A stretch of 14,125 nt of DNA. Source: Planctomycetaceae bacterium. Lineage in GTDB: Bacteria > Planctomycetota > Planctomycetia > Pirellulales > Thermoguttaceae. The stretch covers positions 1-14,125 of the forward strand of contig WRMR01000063.1 of the NCBI GenBank assembly GCA_009776995.1. The letters run 5' to 3'. Below, one piece after another: positions 6,279 to 13,857 of the stretch. Below the pieces are notes generated by a model. The model worked only from the letters and a program-made list of their open reading frames with translations, had not been told where the DNA came from and ran no database searches. The stretch's first letter is position 1. The number at the start of each line of letters is the position of its first letter. The translations under genes and the position numbers were made by a program.

Positions 6279-8201
6279 TTACGGCAATTTATCGAGCTGT
6301 TCGAGCAGGGGTTTTGTTCCCTGAGTGGTCAGTTCCCCCCGAAAGACGACCGGTTTGTTTGGTTCATGCGGGTTGAAAATCGCGACCACCGGCACCTGTT
6401 CGCCGCCGAGACGGCGGAGCAGATTCGTGATGACCGGGTCGCCGTCGGTCCAGTCGGCTTGCAGGGTGACAATGCCTTTTTCGTCGATTCTCTCCAGCAC
6501 CGTCTTATTGTTCAGTACGGAAAATTCAATCGCTTTGCACGAGGCACACCAGTCGGCGGTAAAATCAACGATGACGACTTTGCCGTCGGCCAGATTCTTT
6601 TCCAGTTTCTCCATGCTGAACCCGGCCCAGTGCTTTTTTTGCGAAAGCCGGTCGAGGTTTTTCTCGCCCCATTTTTCGAGTTTGTTCTCCATGGCCCCTT
6701 GCAGCGTGATTGGTGAAACAATCGGGAATGACACGCAGAGTATCGCCGCGAAAACGAGTAGCGCAACACTCCAGGCCACGAGACGTTGGGATGTATTGGC
6801 CGTAAACGGTAACCGCCCGATGTACCAACAGCCAAACCAGACGGCGAAAAGCAGAGCCAGTGTCGGAACGGCGGTTTCAATCGGCAGGAAGTACAGAATC
6901 CAGATCACCGCCGTGAGGAGGACGAAGCCCATGATTTTTTTGAACGTGTCCATCCATGCGCCTGGTTTCGGCAAAAAGCGGATCAGTTCGGGAAATGCCC
7001 CGATAATCAGGTACGGCGAGGCCATGCCAAGACCAATGACCGCATAGGCGAGAAACACATTGAATTGTGCGCCGTTGCGCACCTGGATGTCGGCCCAGGC
7101 AAGTGCGGGACTCAACAGTGGCGCACCACACGGAATGGCAAGCAACGTTGTGATAATCCCTTTGAACAAGGCACCAATGACGCCTTCCTGCCGCATGAGT
7201 TGTTGCGGTTTGCCCGTTCCCAGAAAAAAAGGAGCCCGTAAATCCCACACTTCCATCAGACTCAATGCCATTGCGAACACAACGCAGCACATGATGATGC
7301 CGAACAAACTGTGCGTGAACATTTTGCTCAGCCCGACCGAAAGTGCCGCCAGCACGAGAAAAACAAGGAGCATTCCCAGTGAGTACCAGACATTCAGCAT
7401 CAACGCACGGGCACGGTTTTTGCCGGCTTGCTCGAAAAACGAAAGAATTTTCAACCCGATCACCGGCAACACACAGGGCATGATATTCAAAATCAAACCG
7501 CCGAGAAATGCCCAAAGAAGTGCCGTGACGATCCCCTGTGCCTTAACCACTTCGTTGGCTTCGATGTCATCGAGGTTCAGCGACGGTTGCGCAGCCGGCG
7601 GTGCAAAACCCGGTGTTTCAGCCTGAGTACGTGCCAAGGCGATGGCCGCAGTCATGTCGCGTGCGTCGAATCTTGCAGAAAGGTTTTGATTGACCGGAAT
7701 GCAACTGGTAACCGCTTCGTCGCACACTTGCCCTTTGACGGTCAGGTTGACAACGAGGGTTTCACGGGAATCTTCGAGAACCTCAATCGGCGCGAGCCAC
7801 ACAACGGTGCCACCGTGTGTTTCGTCGGTCATCTCAAAAACCGCGTTCGACTTGGCGACAGGCGGCTCGGTTGGAACAAACTGACTGATCTGCCGGTACT
7901 TGGGCGATTCCTCCAGCATGATGGTCGTCGGCATCGAACCGCCTTTCGGCTGCGTCAGCGAATAAACATGCCAACCCGGCAAGACCTGCATTTCGACGAC
8001 GATGTATGCGCGATTCGGAGCATCCGGGTCGGCTGAAATGAAGCTTGCAAGCTGATAGGGAGAGCCCGCCCCGCTTGGCGCAAGGGTGTCGAAGCCGTAC
8101 AAATCCCCAAGCGTTTGCTGTAGTGAAAGGTTTTGTGCGGATGCAAACGTTGCGATCAATGCAAGAATCACAAACACAACAAAAAAAGATATTTTTTTCA
8201 T
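6279..8201 (-). CDS. dsbD: Protein-disulfide reductase DsbD family (thioredoxin-fused)
   Basis: 640 residues, a full-length three-part DsbD. It carries electrons from cytoplasmic thioredoxin across the inner membrane to envelope thiol proteins and cytochrome c maturation. A signal peptide (1-22, cut near ASA-Q) leads to the N-terminal periplasmic domain, which holds the C160/C167 pair in QVCDEAVTSCIPV. Eight or so helices follow from about 222, with C243 in NIMPCVLPV and C358 in AIPCGAPLLSPAL, the membrane pair. The C-terminal thioredoxin domain (about 525-640) has DFTADWCASC with C552 and C555. All six redox cysteines are present. The APSGAGSPYQ insert and AIPCGAPLLS wording fit the ScsB/DipZ-like branch as well as classical DsbD. 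The secreted hypothetical gene lies 181 bases upstream on the same strand and uppS follows downstream. No clear ribosome-binding site at the start. Confidence 0.93.
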   Translation of the reverse strand: MKKISFFVVFVILALIATFASAQNLSLQQTLGDLYGFDTLAPSGAGSPYQLASFISADPDAPNRAYIVVEMQVLPGWHVYSLTQPKGGSMPTTIMLEESPKYRQISQFVPTEPPVAKSNAVFEMTDETHGGTVVWLAPIEVLEDSRETLVVNLTVKGQVCDEAVTSCIPVNQNLSARFDARDMTAAIALARTQAETPGFAPPAAQPSLNLDDIEANEVVKAQGIVTALLWAFLGGLILNIMPCVLPVIGLKILSFFEQAGKNRARALMLNVWYSLGMLLVFLVLAALSVGLSKMFTHSLFGIIMCCVVFAMALSLMEVWDLRAPFFLGTGKPQQLMRQEGVIGALFKGIITTLLAIPCGAPLLSPALAWADIQVRNGAQFNVFLAYAVIGLGMASPYLIIGAFPELIRFLPKPGAWMDTFKKIMGFVLLTAVIWILYFLPIETAVPTLALLFAVWFGCWYIGRLPFTANTSQRLVAWSVALLVFAAILCVSFPIVSPITLQGAMENKLEKWGEKNLDRLSQKKHWAGFSMEKLEKNLADGKVVIVDFTADWCASCKAIEFSVLNNKTVLERIDEKGIVTLQADWTDGDPVITNLLRRLGGEQVPVVAIFNPHEPNKPVVFRGELTTQGTKPLLEQLDKLP

Positions 8202-8307
8202 GTTGATACCGATGTCAAATGGCTATCCATTGCGGCGGTTACGGTGCGACTACCCTGCCTCGTCATTGTGTTTTATACCGAAGCCGGTTGAAAACACCCG
8301 ACAATGT

Positions 8308-8343
8308 GACTCGGGAGTCCGTTTTCCCAAAGGGTAAACGGAC
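8308..8343 (-). terminator. Hairpin after the secreted hypothetical gene (possible terminator)
   Basis: GTCCGTTT (8317-8324) and AAACGGAC (8336-8343), with CCC/GGG inside and one T-T mismatch, form an 11-pair stem with a 3-base AAA loop, about 40 bases past the stop at 8383. No U-run follows. An overlapping short palindrome GACTC-GG-GAGTC (8308-8319) shares bases with the stem, so the two exclude each other. The rest of 8202-8382 shows no gene. Confidence 0.45.
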
Positions 8344-8382
8344 GCGCAAAACGGAAATTTCAATTGGCGATGGTATAACACC

Positions 8383-9630
8383 TCACTCACTCACGACCAC
8401 CGTTTCGACAATTTGCGGCGATGCGGACGACTGGTTCGCTTTGTCAATCGGGAGCGGTGCCAGTTCGCGGAGTTGTTCCTGCCGACGTTGGCGTTCGGCG
8501 AGTAAGTGTTGGTGCCCCGCAATCATGGCGTCACGGGCAAGTCGTCCCAAATCCCTGCCGATGATGTGCGTGAGATTGAAATAATCGGTCACAAAGGCCG
8601 AAACATCCCGCCGGAACTGCCAACGGTCGAGATCTTCATAAGTCGCAAAGGTTTCCATCGGCAGGTTGTCTTCACCCCAAAGGTAAATGGCCGTGATTTC
8701 CGAAAGCGAGTCGTATTCGGTCACGATTTCAAATTTCTCGAATTTGAAATCGAAGCAATGATCGGGCAACGGGGCGTTGACCGTCAGTCTGGTCGGAATT
8801 TCCTTGTAAACCGAGTGCGGTTGACTGGTTTCGGTCCGGGGTTCGGAATACTGCCGTGACACAAAGCCCGACGGGAAATGGTGTTCACCGTTTTCCGTGC
8901 GGACAAACTCGACGATCTGCATTTCAATCGCGGTTCGTTCCTCACCGTCCGAAATCCCCAGGTCGAGACCGTTGATTGTGACTTTTTGCACAAGGTAATC
9001 CTTGTGTGCGTTGACTTCAATTTGCATCATACCCCCCAACCACGGCTGCTCGACCGGGCATTGGACGTGCAGATGCCAGATCGTTTCCTCACCGGAAACG
9101 TGCGAACCGTCAAGTGTTGTGGGCCAGTTTTCGATGATCCATCTCAGCGTTTTGGCCGTGTCCAGATCGACTTCACCGCAGGGATAACGCAGCAAATACG
9201 GGGACAAGTTGACCTTGCTGCCCCAGATCGGGTTGATGGCCGGGGAAATCGTCCCGCAATACAAAACACCGTCTTCATCATCGGTTGCCTGGTGTTCGCG
9301 CAAAGCAGTGTCGTCCAGCAGGCTGTCCGACAACAGCGACGCCGAATCGCCGAGGTCGTAAATGCGGATCAATCGCTCCTTGTCCGGCGAGAAAATCCAT
9401 CGGTTTTGCAACGAGGTCGTCAGATATTCCACGCCGTCATACACAGTTTCATTCAGGATCGCGAACTCCATATCGACGCTTTCCACAGCGGCCCAGGCAT
9501 CGTCATTGGCCTGGGCAATTTCGCTCAGCAACGGCATTTTCTCGGCAAAACCTTGCCTCGTGCCAATCGACTGAGCGGTGGTCAAAAGAAATAATATCGT
9601 AAAAATAATTTTGCCGGTTTGGTCTCGCAT
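8383..9630 (-). CDS. Secreted hypothetical protein, possibly LolA-like
   Basis: 415 residues; no family recognised with confidence. The N-terminus (basic MRDQTGK, hydrophobic 8-20) looks like a signal peptide with cleavage somewhere between 22 and 29, so the protein is probably exported. A short helix (35-50, SEIAQANDDAWAAVESV) leads into alternating strands: DMEFAI at 53-58, NRWIFSPDKERLIRIYDLG at 76-94, TIWHLHVQCP at 183-192 and MQIEVNAHKDYLVQKVTI at 202-219. This resembles the open beta-sheet LolA/LolB-type proteins that planctomycetes encode in many copies; the link is an inference. The C-terminal 355-388 stretch is helical and charged (RDLGRLARDAMIAGHQH and QRRQEQLREL), perhaps coiled coil. 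Cysteines at 125, 151, 191 and 292 may be partners of the DsbD-type protein encoded next downstream. A weak ribosome site (GGTGG about 12 bases before ATG) is visible. Confidence 0.75.
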   Translation of the reverse strand: MRDQTGKIIFTILFLLTTAQSIGTRQGFAEKMPLLSEIAQANDDAWAAVESVDMEFAILNETVYDGVEYLTTSLQNRWIFSPDKERLIRIYDLGDSASLLSDSLLDDTALREHQATDDEDGVLYCGTISPAINPIWGSKVNLSPYLLRYPCGEVDLDTAKTLRWIIENWPTTLDGSHVSGEETIWHLHVQCPVEQPWLGGMMQIEVNAHKDYLVQKVTINGLDLGISDGEERTAIEMQIVEFVRTENGEHHFPSGFVSRQYSEPRTETSQPHSVYKEIPTRLTVNAPLPDHCFDFKFEKFEIVTEYDSLSEITAIYLWGEDNLPMETFATYEDLDRWQFRRDVSAFVTDYFNLTHIIGRDLGRLARDAMIAGHQHLLAERQRRQEQLRELAPLPIDKANQSSASPQIVETVVVSE

Positions 9631-9943
9631 AAAAATCCGTTTCCACCAAGTGTTTTTGAGAATATTACCGTACAGGAAAAAAGAAAACCACGTTGCAAGA
9701 AAGATACTATAATATTACATCTTTAGCAATTTGACACAAGACGAATTTACTGGTTGGCAGACAGTTTTAAATTATTGTTTGATTGTTTCGCGTGACAAGC
9801 GGAAAAGAAAAAACTCCAGGGTATATTTATTACGATCCTTTGCCGGGTGACTCAAAAAGCTATAATACAGAAGAACGACTAAGCATAATCATTGCGACAG
9901 GAATGTAAATCAAAAATCATTTTTCCTAATAGGTTAATATGTC
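9631..9943. other. Divergent intergenic region, no gene
   Basis: 313 AT-rich bases separate the secreted hypothetical gene (leftwards) from nifU (rightwards), so both promoters should be here. I see no open frame with coding character and no RNA gene. Leftwards, GTGTCA (9737-9732) and TATTAT (9714-9709) are 17 bases apart and could be a weak promoter. Rightwards, a perfect TATAAT is listed separately. A consensus TTGACA at 9731-9736 on the plus strand has no -10 at the right distance. Confidence 0.5.
9840..9866 (+). promoter_or_regulatory. Candidate nifU promoter
   Basis: A perfect -10 box, TATAAT (9861-9866), is preceded by a weak TTGCCG (9840-9845) at a short 15-base spacing. Transcription from it would leave a leader of about 70 bases before the nifU ATG. 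The -35 is poor, so an activator could be needed. Confidence 0.4.
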
Positions 9944-10978
9944 ATGGGTTGGGACTACAGCGAAAAAACGAAACAATTATTCATTGACGCCATTGAGCGC
10001 AAGCCGGGTACACACATCGGGGAGATCGAGAATCCGGATGGTTTTGGCGAACACGGTTCGATTGCCTGCGGTGACGCGCTGCGTTTTACCTTCCGGGTTG
10101 AACGCGACCCGATTGACCCGTTGCGCGATGTCATCACGGAAGCCCGGTATCTGACATTCGGCTGTACGTCCGCAATTGCGGCATCAGAAGCACTTTGCCT
10201 CTTGATCGAAGGGAAACGCCTCACGCCGCTTGAGGCTCTCAAGATCACGAATCAGGACATCGTGGACTACCTTGACGGATTACCGGAACAGAAAATCCAC
10301 TGCTCGGTCATGGGGGCAGAAGCCCTCGAGGCGGCGGTTTTCAACTGGGCGCAAAAACGCGGCGTCAACCTCAATGCTCTCGGAATCGACATGCACGCCG
10401 ACGAGCAAGACGAAGGCCGCGTTGTTTGCAAATGCTTTTCGATGTCGGAACCGTACATGAAACGAAAAATCGAGGAACTAAATCTGCGAACAATCCCGGA
10501 TATTATCGGGGCGATCAAGGCCGGGGGTGCCTGCATGTCGTGCCACCATGCGCCCGGCGGATTGCAGGATTTGCTGTACGAAGTGTGGGGCAAGGGCGGT
10601 GGTCAGTTGTCAGTGGGCAGTGGACAGGCGGCAGAGGGCAAGGGGCAAGGAAGTGAGTTGGCTATCATTGACCAATTGACGAATGTGCCAACAGTTCCCA
10701 TTGTCGGGGACAAAAAACCTTTTGACAATCTGTTGCAGAACCTGTCACCGTATCAATTGGCGAAAAAAATCGAAAAACTGCTTGATGATTACATTCGCCC
10801 GATGATTGCCCGGGACGGCGGTAACATTGAAATCATTGACATTAAGGATTGGCTTGTCTATGTCGAACTGACCGGAAATTGTGCCGGTTGCGCCGGAGCG
10901 GGGCAGACGATCAAACTGCTCGTCGAAAAAACGCTCAAAGATCAAATCGATGAGCGGATTCGCGTCGTGCAGGTGTGA
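9944..10978 (+). CDS. nifU: NifU-type Fe-S cluster assembly scaffold, three domains
   Basis: 344 residues with the full NifU order. The IscU-like domain (1-125) has the three cluster ligands C42 (ACGDALRF), C74 (TFGCTSAIAASEA) and C120 (QKIHCSVMGAEAL). The Bfd-like [2Fe-2S] domain (about 158-212) has C162, C164, C197 and C200 (VCKC and CMSC). The C-terminal NifU/Nfu domain (about 270-344) has C313 and C316 (GNCAGCAG). The protein builds Fe-S clusters in the cytoplasm from cysteine-desulfurase sulfur and passes them to apoproteins. No nifS, iscS or nitrogenase gene is near, so general rather than nitrogenase-specific assembly is likely. ATG 9944 is used because its frame starts MGWDYSEK, as other NifU proteins begin; ATG 9939 is out of frame. 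AGG lies 10 bases upstream. Residues 220-236 are encoded by heptad repeats (see that entry). Confidence 0.96.
   Translation: MGWDYSEKTKQLFIDAIERKPGTHIGEIENPDGFGEHGSIACGDALRFTFRVERDPIDPLRDVITEARYLTFGCTSAIAASEALCLLIEGKRLTPLEALKITNQDIVDYLDGLPEQKIHCSVMGAEALEAAVFNWAQKRGVNLNALGIDMHADEQDEGRVVCKCFSMSEPYMKRKIEELNLRTIPDIIGAIKAGGACMSCHHAPGGLQDLLYEVWGKGGGQLSVGSGQAAEGKGQGSELAIIDQLTNVPTVPIVGDKKPFDNLLQNLSPYQLAKKIEKLLDDYIRPMIARDGGNIEIIDIKDWLVYVELTGNCAGCAGAGQTIKLLVEKTLKDQIDERIRVVQV
10601..10649 (+). repeat. Seven heptads inside nifU
   Basis: GGTCAGT, TGTCAGT, GGGCAGT, GGACAGG, CGGCAGA, GGGCAAG, GGGCAAG follow without a break. They encode residues 220-236, GQLSVGSGQAAEGKGQG, between the Bfd-like and C-terminal domains. 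Three heptads equal seven codons, hence the seven-residue spacing of GQ. Related repeats occur between genes elsewhere in the window. Confidence 0.9.
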
Positions 10979-11140
10979 AAAACGGCTATCAATGAATCAA
11001 GGGGACTTTGTCCCTGTCGATATTGTACAAAAATGACAATGCTCACAGTGCCAATTCCGACAGGTGACGTTTGAACAAACCCTCGGATTGTGATCTTCCG
11101 GCAAGTGCAATCTGACGACTGCGTCTCTGCATGATAACCC
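10979..11140. other. Convergent gap between nifU and pfp
   Basis: 162 bases between two converging genes. GGGAC-TTT-GTCCC (11002-11014) is a 5-bp hairpin extended by a G-T pair, about 23 bases past the nifU stop. It lacks a U-tract, so I do not call it a terminator. A short GTTTG-AA-CAAAC palindrome lies at 11069-11080. No gene seen. Confidence 0.4.
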
Positions 11141-12349
11141 CTACGGTTGATATGGCACAGCATCGAATCGGACGTAATCGGGCAGTTCGCCGATGAGCGG
11201 CCGCAGGTATTCGAGGCACGCCTCGGTGACAAACAGCCGTTCGCTGTCAATATACCCGTCGGGCATCGGTTTTTCGCCGTTGGCCACTTCGGACAACGAC
11301 GCCGTTCCGAGCGAGTATTTGTATGGAGAATTTGACTCGCGGACGATGCTGACCATGACACCGCTCGTGCCCGCGACGGCCAGTTTGACCGCCTGTTGAC
11401 CGCAAGCCCAGGCTTCGTCGATGTCTTGTTGCACGGCACGGTCGGCGGCACACATCGAGAGCGATTCGCAAATCTGGAACTCACCGCGCCAGCCGAATTC
11501 GTCGGACAGTATCTTGTGTAAAAAAACGGCGGCACTGGTTCCGCCCATCGCACCAAATTCGACGTTGGCAAACTTGTCACGCGTCTGCGAGGCACTGATC
11601 GGCGTACCGTCGGCGTAGCAAACGCCTTCGCCGCACACAACACTGACCCAGCCGTACTTGTCGAAGGTCTTTTTCGTTTCGGCGAGGAACTGCTCCCGGA
11701 CAAAAGGTCGCTCGGGTAGCAGGATGATGTGCGGAGCGTCATCGTCATTTTTCTTCGCACAGGCTGCTGCCGCCGGGAGCCAGCCTGCGGAACGTCCGAC
11801 CGTTTGAAAGACGACGAACTGGTCCACCCGTTTCATGTCGCGCGCGAGCATCCCGGACTGCCTGACCGACATGGCGACGAATCGTCCCGCCGAAGCGAAA
11901 CCGGGCGTGTGGTCGGTCGCAAAAAGATCGTTGTCCACCGTCTTGGGCACGCCGACGCCGCGCAGTTCATAACCCTGTTCGCGGCAGTATTGCTCGACGC
12001 GGTGGATCGTGTCCATCGTGTCGTTGCCGCCGATGAGGAAATAATAGCGGATGTTGTACTTTTTGAGCTGGTCAAGAACGAACGGCAGTTCGGCGTCCTT
12101 GAGCTTGTGCCGGCAACTGCCGAGGGCACTCGACGGCGTGGTCTTGAGCCATTCGATGGTTTCCGGCGTTTCCTTGCCAAGGTCGATGACCTCATTTTGC
12201 ATGAAGCCTTCGATGCCGTACCGCATTCCGAGTACGTTTTCGATGCACTCGCGTTGCTTCTGTGCCTCTTGAATGATACCGCAAAGACTGGCGTTGATGA
12301 CCGAAGTCGGCCCGCCGCTTTGCCCGAGAATCGCGTTTCCTTTAAGCAT
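11141..12349 (-). CDS. pfp: Pyrophosphate-dependent 6-phosphofructokinase
   Basis: 402 residues, close to the length of short PPi-type enzymes. It interconverts fructose 6-phosphate and fructose 1,6-bisphosphate with PPi and phosphate, a reversible step of glycolysis and gluconeogenesis in the cytoplasm. GQSGGPTSVINAS (9-21) is the N-terminal phosphate loop. GGNDT (107-111) has D110 where ATP enzymes have glycine (E. coli G104). PKTVDND (135-141) has K136 where ATP enzymes have glycine (G124), with the catalytic D139. D110 plus K136 is the accepted mark of the PPi type. GRSAGWL at 185-191 matches the MGR(N/H)AG block, but TV replaces the usual methionine. It stands alone between convergent nifU and the permease gene. 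A GC-rich hairpin and three heptad-like units lie just upstream of its ATG, with no ribosome site. Confidence 0.93.
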   Translation of the reverse strand: MLKGNAILGQSGGPTSVINASLCGIIQEAQKQRECIENVLGMRYGIEGFMQNEVIDLGKETPETIEWLKTTPSSALGSCRHKLKDAELPFVLDQLKKYNIRYYFLIGGNDTMDTIHRVEQYCREQGYELRGVGVPKTVDNDLFATDHTPGFASAGRFVAMSVRQSGMLARDMKRVDQFVVFQTVGRSAGWLPAAAACAKKNDDDAPHIILLPERPFVREQFLAETKKTFDKYGWVSVVCGEGVCYADGTPISASQTRDKFANVEFGAMGGTSAAVFLHKILSDEFGWRGEFQICESLSMCAADRAVQQDIDEAWACGQQAVKLAVAGTSGVMVSIVRESNSPYKYSLGTASLSEVANGEKPMPDGYIDSERLFVTEACLEYLRPLIGELPDYVRFDAVPYQP

Positions 12350-12360
12350 GGCGTTGTTGA

Positions 12361-12381
12361 GTTAGGAGTTCAATGTTAGCC
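12361..12381. repeat. Heptad-like units before pfp
   Basis: GTTAGGA, GTTCAAT, GTTAGCC (12361-12381) repeat GTT every seven bases and end 11 bases before the pfp ATG. They are more degenerate than the other arrays. Confidence 0.45.
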
Positions 12382-12400
12382 GCGTCGCCCTGCGACGCGG
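12380..12400. promoter_or_regulatory. GC-rich hairpin upstream of pfp
   Basis: CCGCGTCGC (12380-12388) and GCGACGCGG (12392-12400) form a perfect 9-bp stem with a 3-base loop. It lies 31 bases before the pfp start and about 150 bases past the permease stop (12552), in otherwise AT-rich DNA. No U-tract follows on either strand. It may be a leader structure, a weak terminator or a dispersed palindrome. The remaining gap (12401-12551) shows only a partial direct repeat, GGAATTCCCA and TGAATTCCCA. Confidence 0.55.
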
Positions 12401-12551
12401 TGTTGTTACAAATCAGGAATTCCCAAGTCAACTGAATTCCCACTCATCACAATCATAGCAGAGGAAATTTGTCATTCAAGCCGCTTTTTGGACAAAAATT
12501 AAAAAAGGTTCAGATGATTAAGGAAAACACAATCGCTTCGCCGCGTTGATC

Positions 12552-13673
12552 TTACTCCAATCGCTTCGGTGTTTTGACGATGGTGGCGGCCATGACAACC
12601 ACGCCGATGACGCCCATGCAGATCATGTTTTTGATCAGTAGCGGCCAGACGTCGCCGGCCATGAAGACCGTTTGCAGGCAGGTCACGTAATAGCGTGCCG
12701 GAAAAATCCAGGTCAGCGCACGGATAATCGGCGGCATCGACGAAATCTCAAACAGCACACCCGACAAGAGGAAATTCGGCAAAAACGCAATGAGGAGTGA
12801 GGCTTGCGAGGCGAGAAACTGGTTTTTCGTAATCGTCGAAATGAGATAGCCCTGGATCAGTGCGACGCACAGGAACACGCTCGACGTGAGATATAACGCG
12901 AACACCGACCCGCGAAACGGTACGCCGAACAGGAACACGCCGATCAGTGCGCAAACCGTCGTCGATCCCATGCCGAGCAAGTAATACGTCAACAATTTGC
13001 CGATGATCATGTCGATTTTCCGAACGGGCGTTGCGAGCATCGCTTCCATGGTGCCGCGTTCCCACTCGCGTGCCACAACGAGTGAGGTCAGCATGATGCC
13101 GATGATTGACATGATGAGGACAATTGACCCGGGAACCAGGGCGTTGCGCGTGTTCAGTTCCGCATTGAAAAACACACGCGGCTTGACGTCGATGAGAACA
13201 CCTGTTTGCATTTGTCCGTCGCGCATCCGGTGAGCCGACCACTTCGCCACGACGCCGAGAACGTAATTCCGGAGGATCGTGGCCGTATTGGTATCACTGC
13301 CATCGGTGAGCAGTTGCACGGTCGCGCCGCGCTGACCGGCAATTTGACGTGAAAAATCATTCGGCACCACGATTACGGCGCGTACTTGACTATCAACGAT
13401 CGCCTGCTCTGCGGCGGCACGATGGTCGAAACGAATTGCGTCAATGTAATCCGTCGCAACAAATACCTGGTAAAACAACTCGGCCAAAGGCCCGCGATCT
13501 TCAAGTACGATGGCCGCCTTGACGTGTTTGGCGTCGAGCGAAAGCCCGTACCCGAAAATGAACAGCAAAATCAGCGGCAAAACAAACGCGATCAAAATGC
13601 TGCTTGGATCACGCAAAATCTGTAACGCTTCCTTTTTCATCAAGGTTTTGAGTTGACGGATGCGCGTGGTCAT
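12552..13673 (-). CDS. ABC-2 type transporter permease (YhhJ/YbhS-like)
   Basis: 373 residues, matching the E. coli YhhJ/YbhR/YbhS exporters. The arrangement is that of ABC2_membrane_3 proteins: one N-terminal helix (about 26-46), a large extracytoplasmic loop (about 50-178) and five further helices (about 180-200, 222-250, 258-280, 288-310, 346-366). The conserved cytoplasmic motif ERGTMEAMLATPV is at 205-217. Such permeases move lipids, drugs or other hydrophobic compounds outward, using an ABC ATPase and often an HlyD-like adaptor. Neither partner is in the window: upstream is a PQQ-repeat gene, downstream is pfp. The substrate cannot be named. No clear ribosome-binding site before the ATG. 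Confidence 0.9.
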   Translation of the reverse strand: MTTRIRQLKTLMKKEALQILRDPSSILIAFVLPLILLFIFGYGLSLDAKHVKAAIVLEDRGPLAELFYQVFVATDYIDAIRFDHRAAAEQAIVDSQVRAVIVVPNDFSRQIAGQRGATVQLLTDGSDTNTATILRNYVLGVVAKWSAHRMRDGQMQTGVLIDVKPRVFFNAELNTRNALVPGSIVLIMSIIGIMLTSLVVAREWERGTMEAMLATPVRKIDMIIGKLLTYYLLGMGSTTVCALIGVFLFGVPFRGSVFALYLTSSVFLCVALIQGYLISTITKNQFLASQASLLIAFLPNFLLSGVLFEISSMPPIIRALTWIFPARYYVTCLQTVFMAGDVWPLLIKNMICMGVIGVVVMAATIVKTPKRLE

Positions 13674-13753
13674 TGATGAAGTGGACGGAGTGAGGGTTAC
13701 AAAGTCAGGACGGTCACGGCGAGCGGTGGTTTTCAGATGGAGTCACAAAGAAA

Positions 13754-13811
13754 TTCAGAGTCCAGAGATGAGAGTTCAGAGTGTTTTCTTACTCTGAACT
13801 CTGCACTTCTT
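13754..13811. repeat. Heptads in facing orientation, with hairpin
   Basis: Units TTCAGAG, TCCAGAG, ATGAGAG, TTCAGAG (13754-13781) face ACTCTGA, ACTCTGC, ACTTCTT (13791-13811). The two form a perfect 12-bp stem (13771-13782 with 13791-13802) around an 8-base loop. On the minus strand it lies about 55 bases past the PQQ-repeat gene's stop. The only A-rich bases beyond it on the plus strand (13747-13753) are about 18 bases from the stem, so it is a possible but weak terminator. The rest of 13674-13857 shows no gene. Confidence 0.65.
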
Positions 13812-13857
13812 CGTATTTTCCTTAACATTTGTGTCTCAACAACCAACAAACGCAGCA

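Noticed and set aside
9731..9736. Perfect TTGACA as a nifU -35 box
   Set aside because: No -10-like hexamer lies 15-19 bases downstream; the good TATAAT is about 125 bases farther.
9944..10978. Nitrogen-fixation cluster
   Set aside because: NifU alone is not evidence; no nifS, nifH, nifD or nifK is present and three-domain NifU proteins serve general Fe-S assembly in many bacteria.
11002..11014. Terminator for nifU
   Set aside because: The stem is only 5 bp and no T-run follows.
10942..11760. 272-codon minus-strand frame overlapping pfp and the nifU end
   Set aside because: It lies in another frame of the pfp gene and contains no family motif; pfp motifs are continuous in their own frame.
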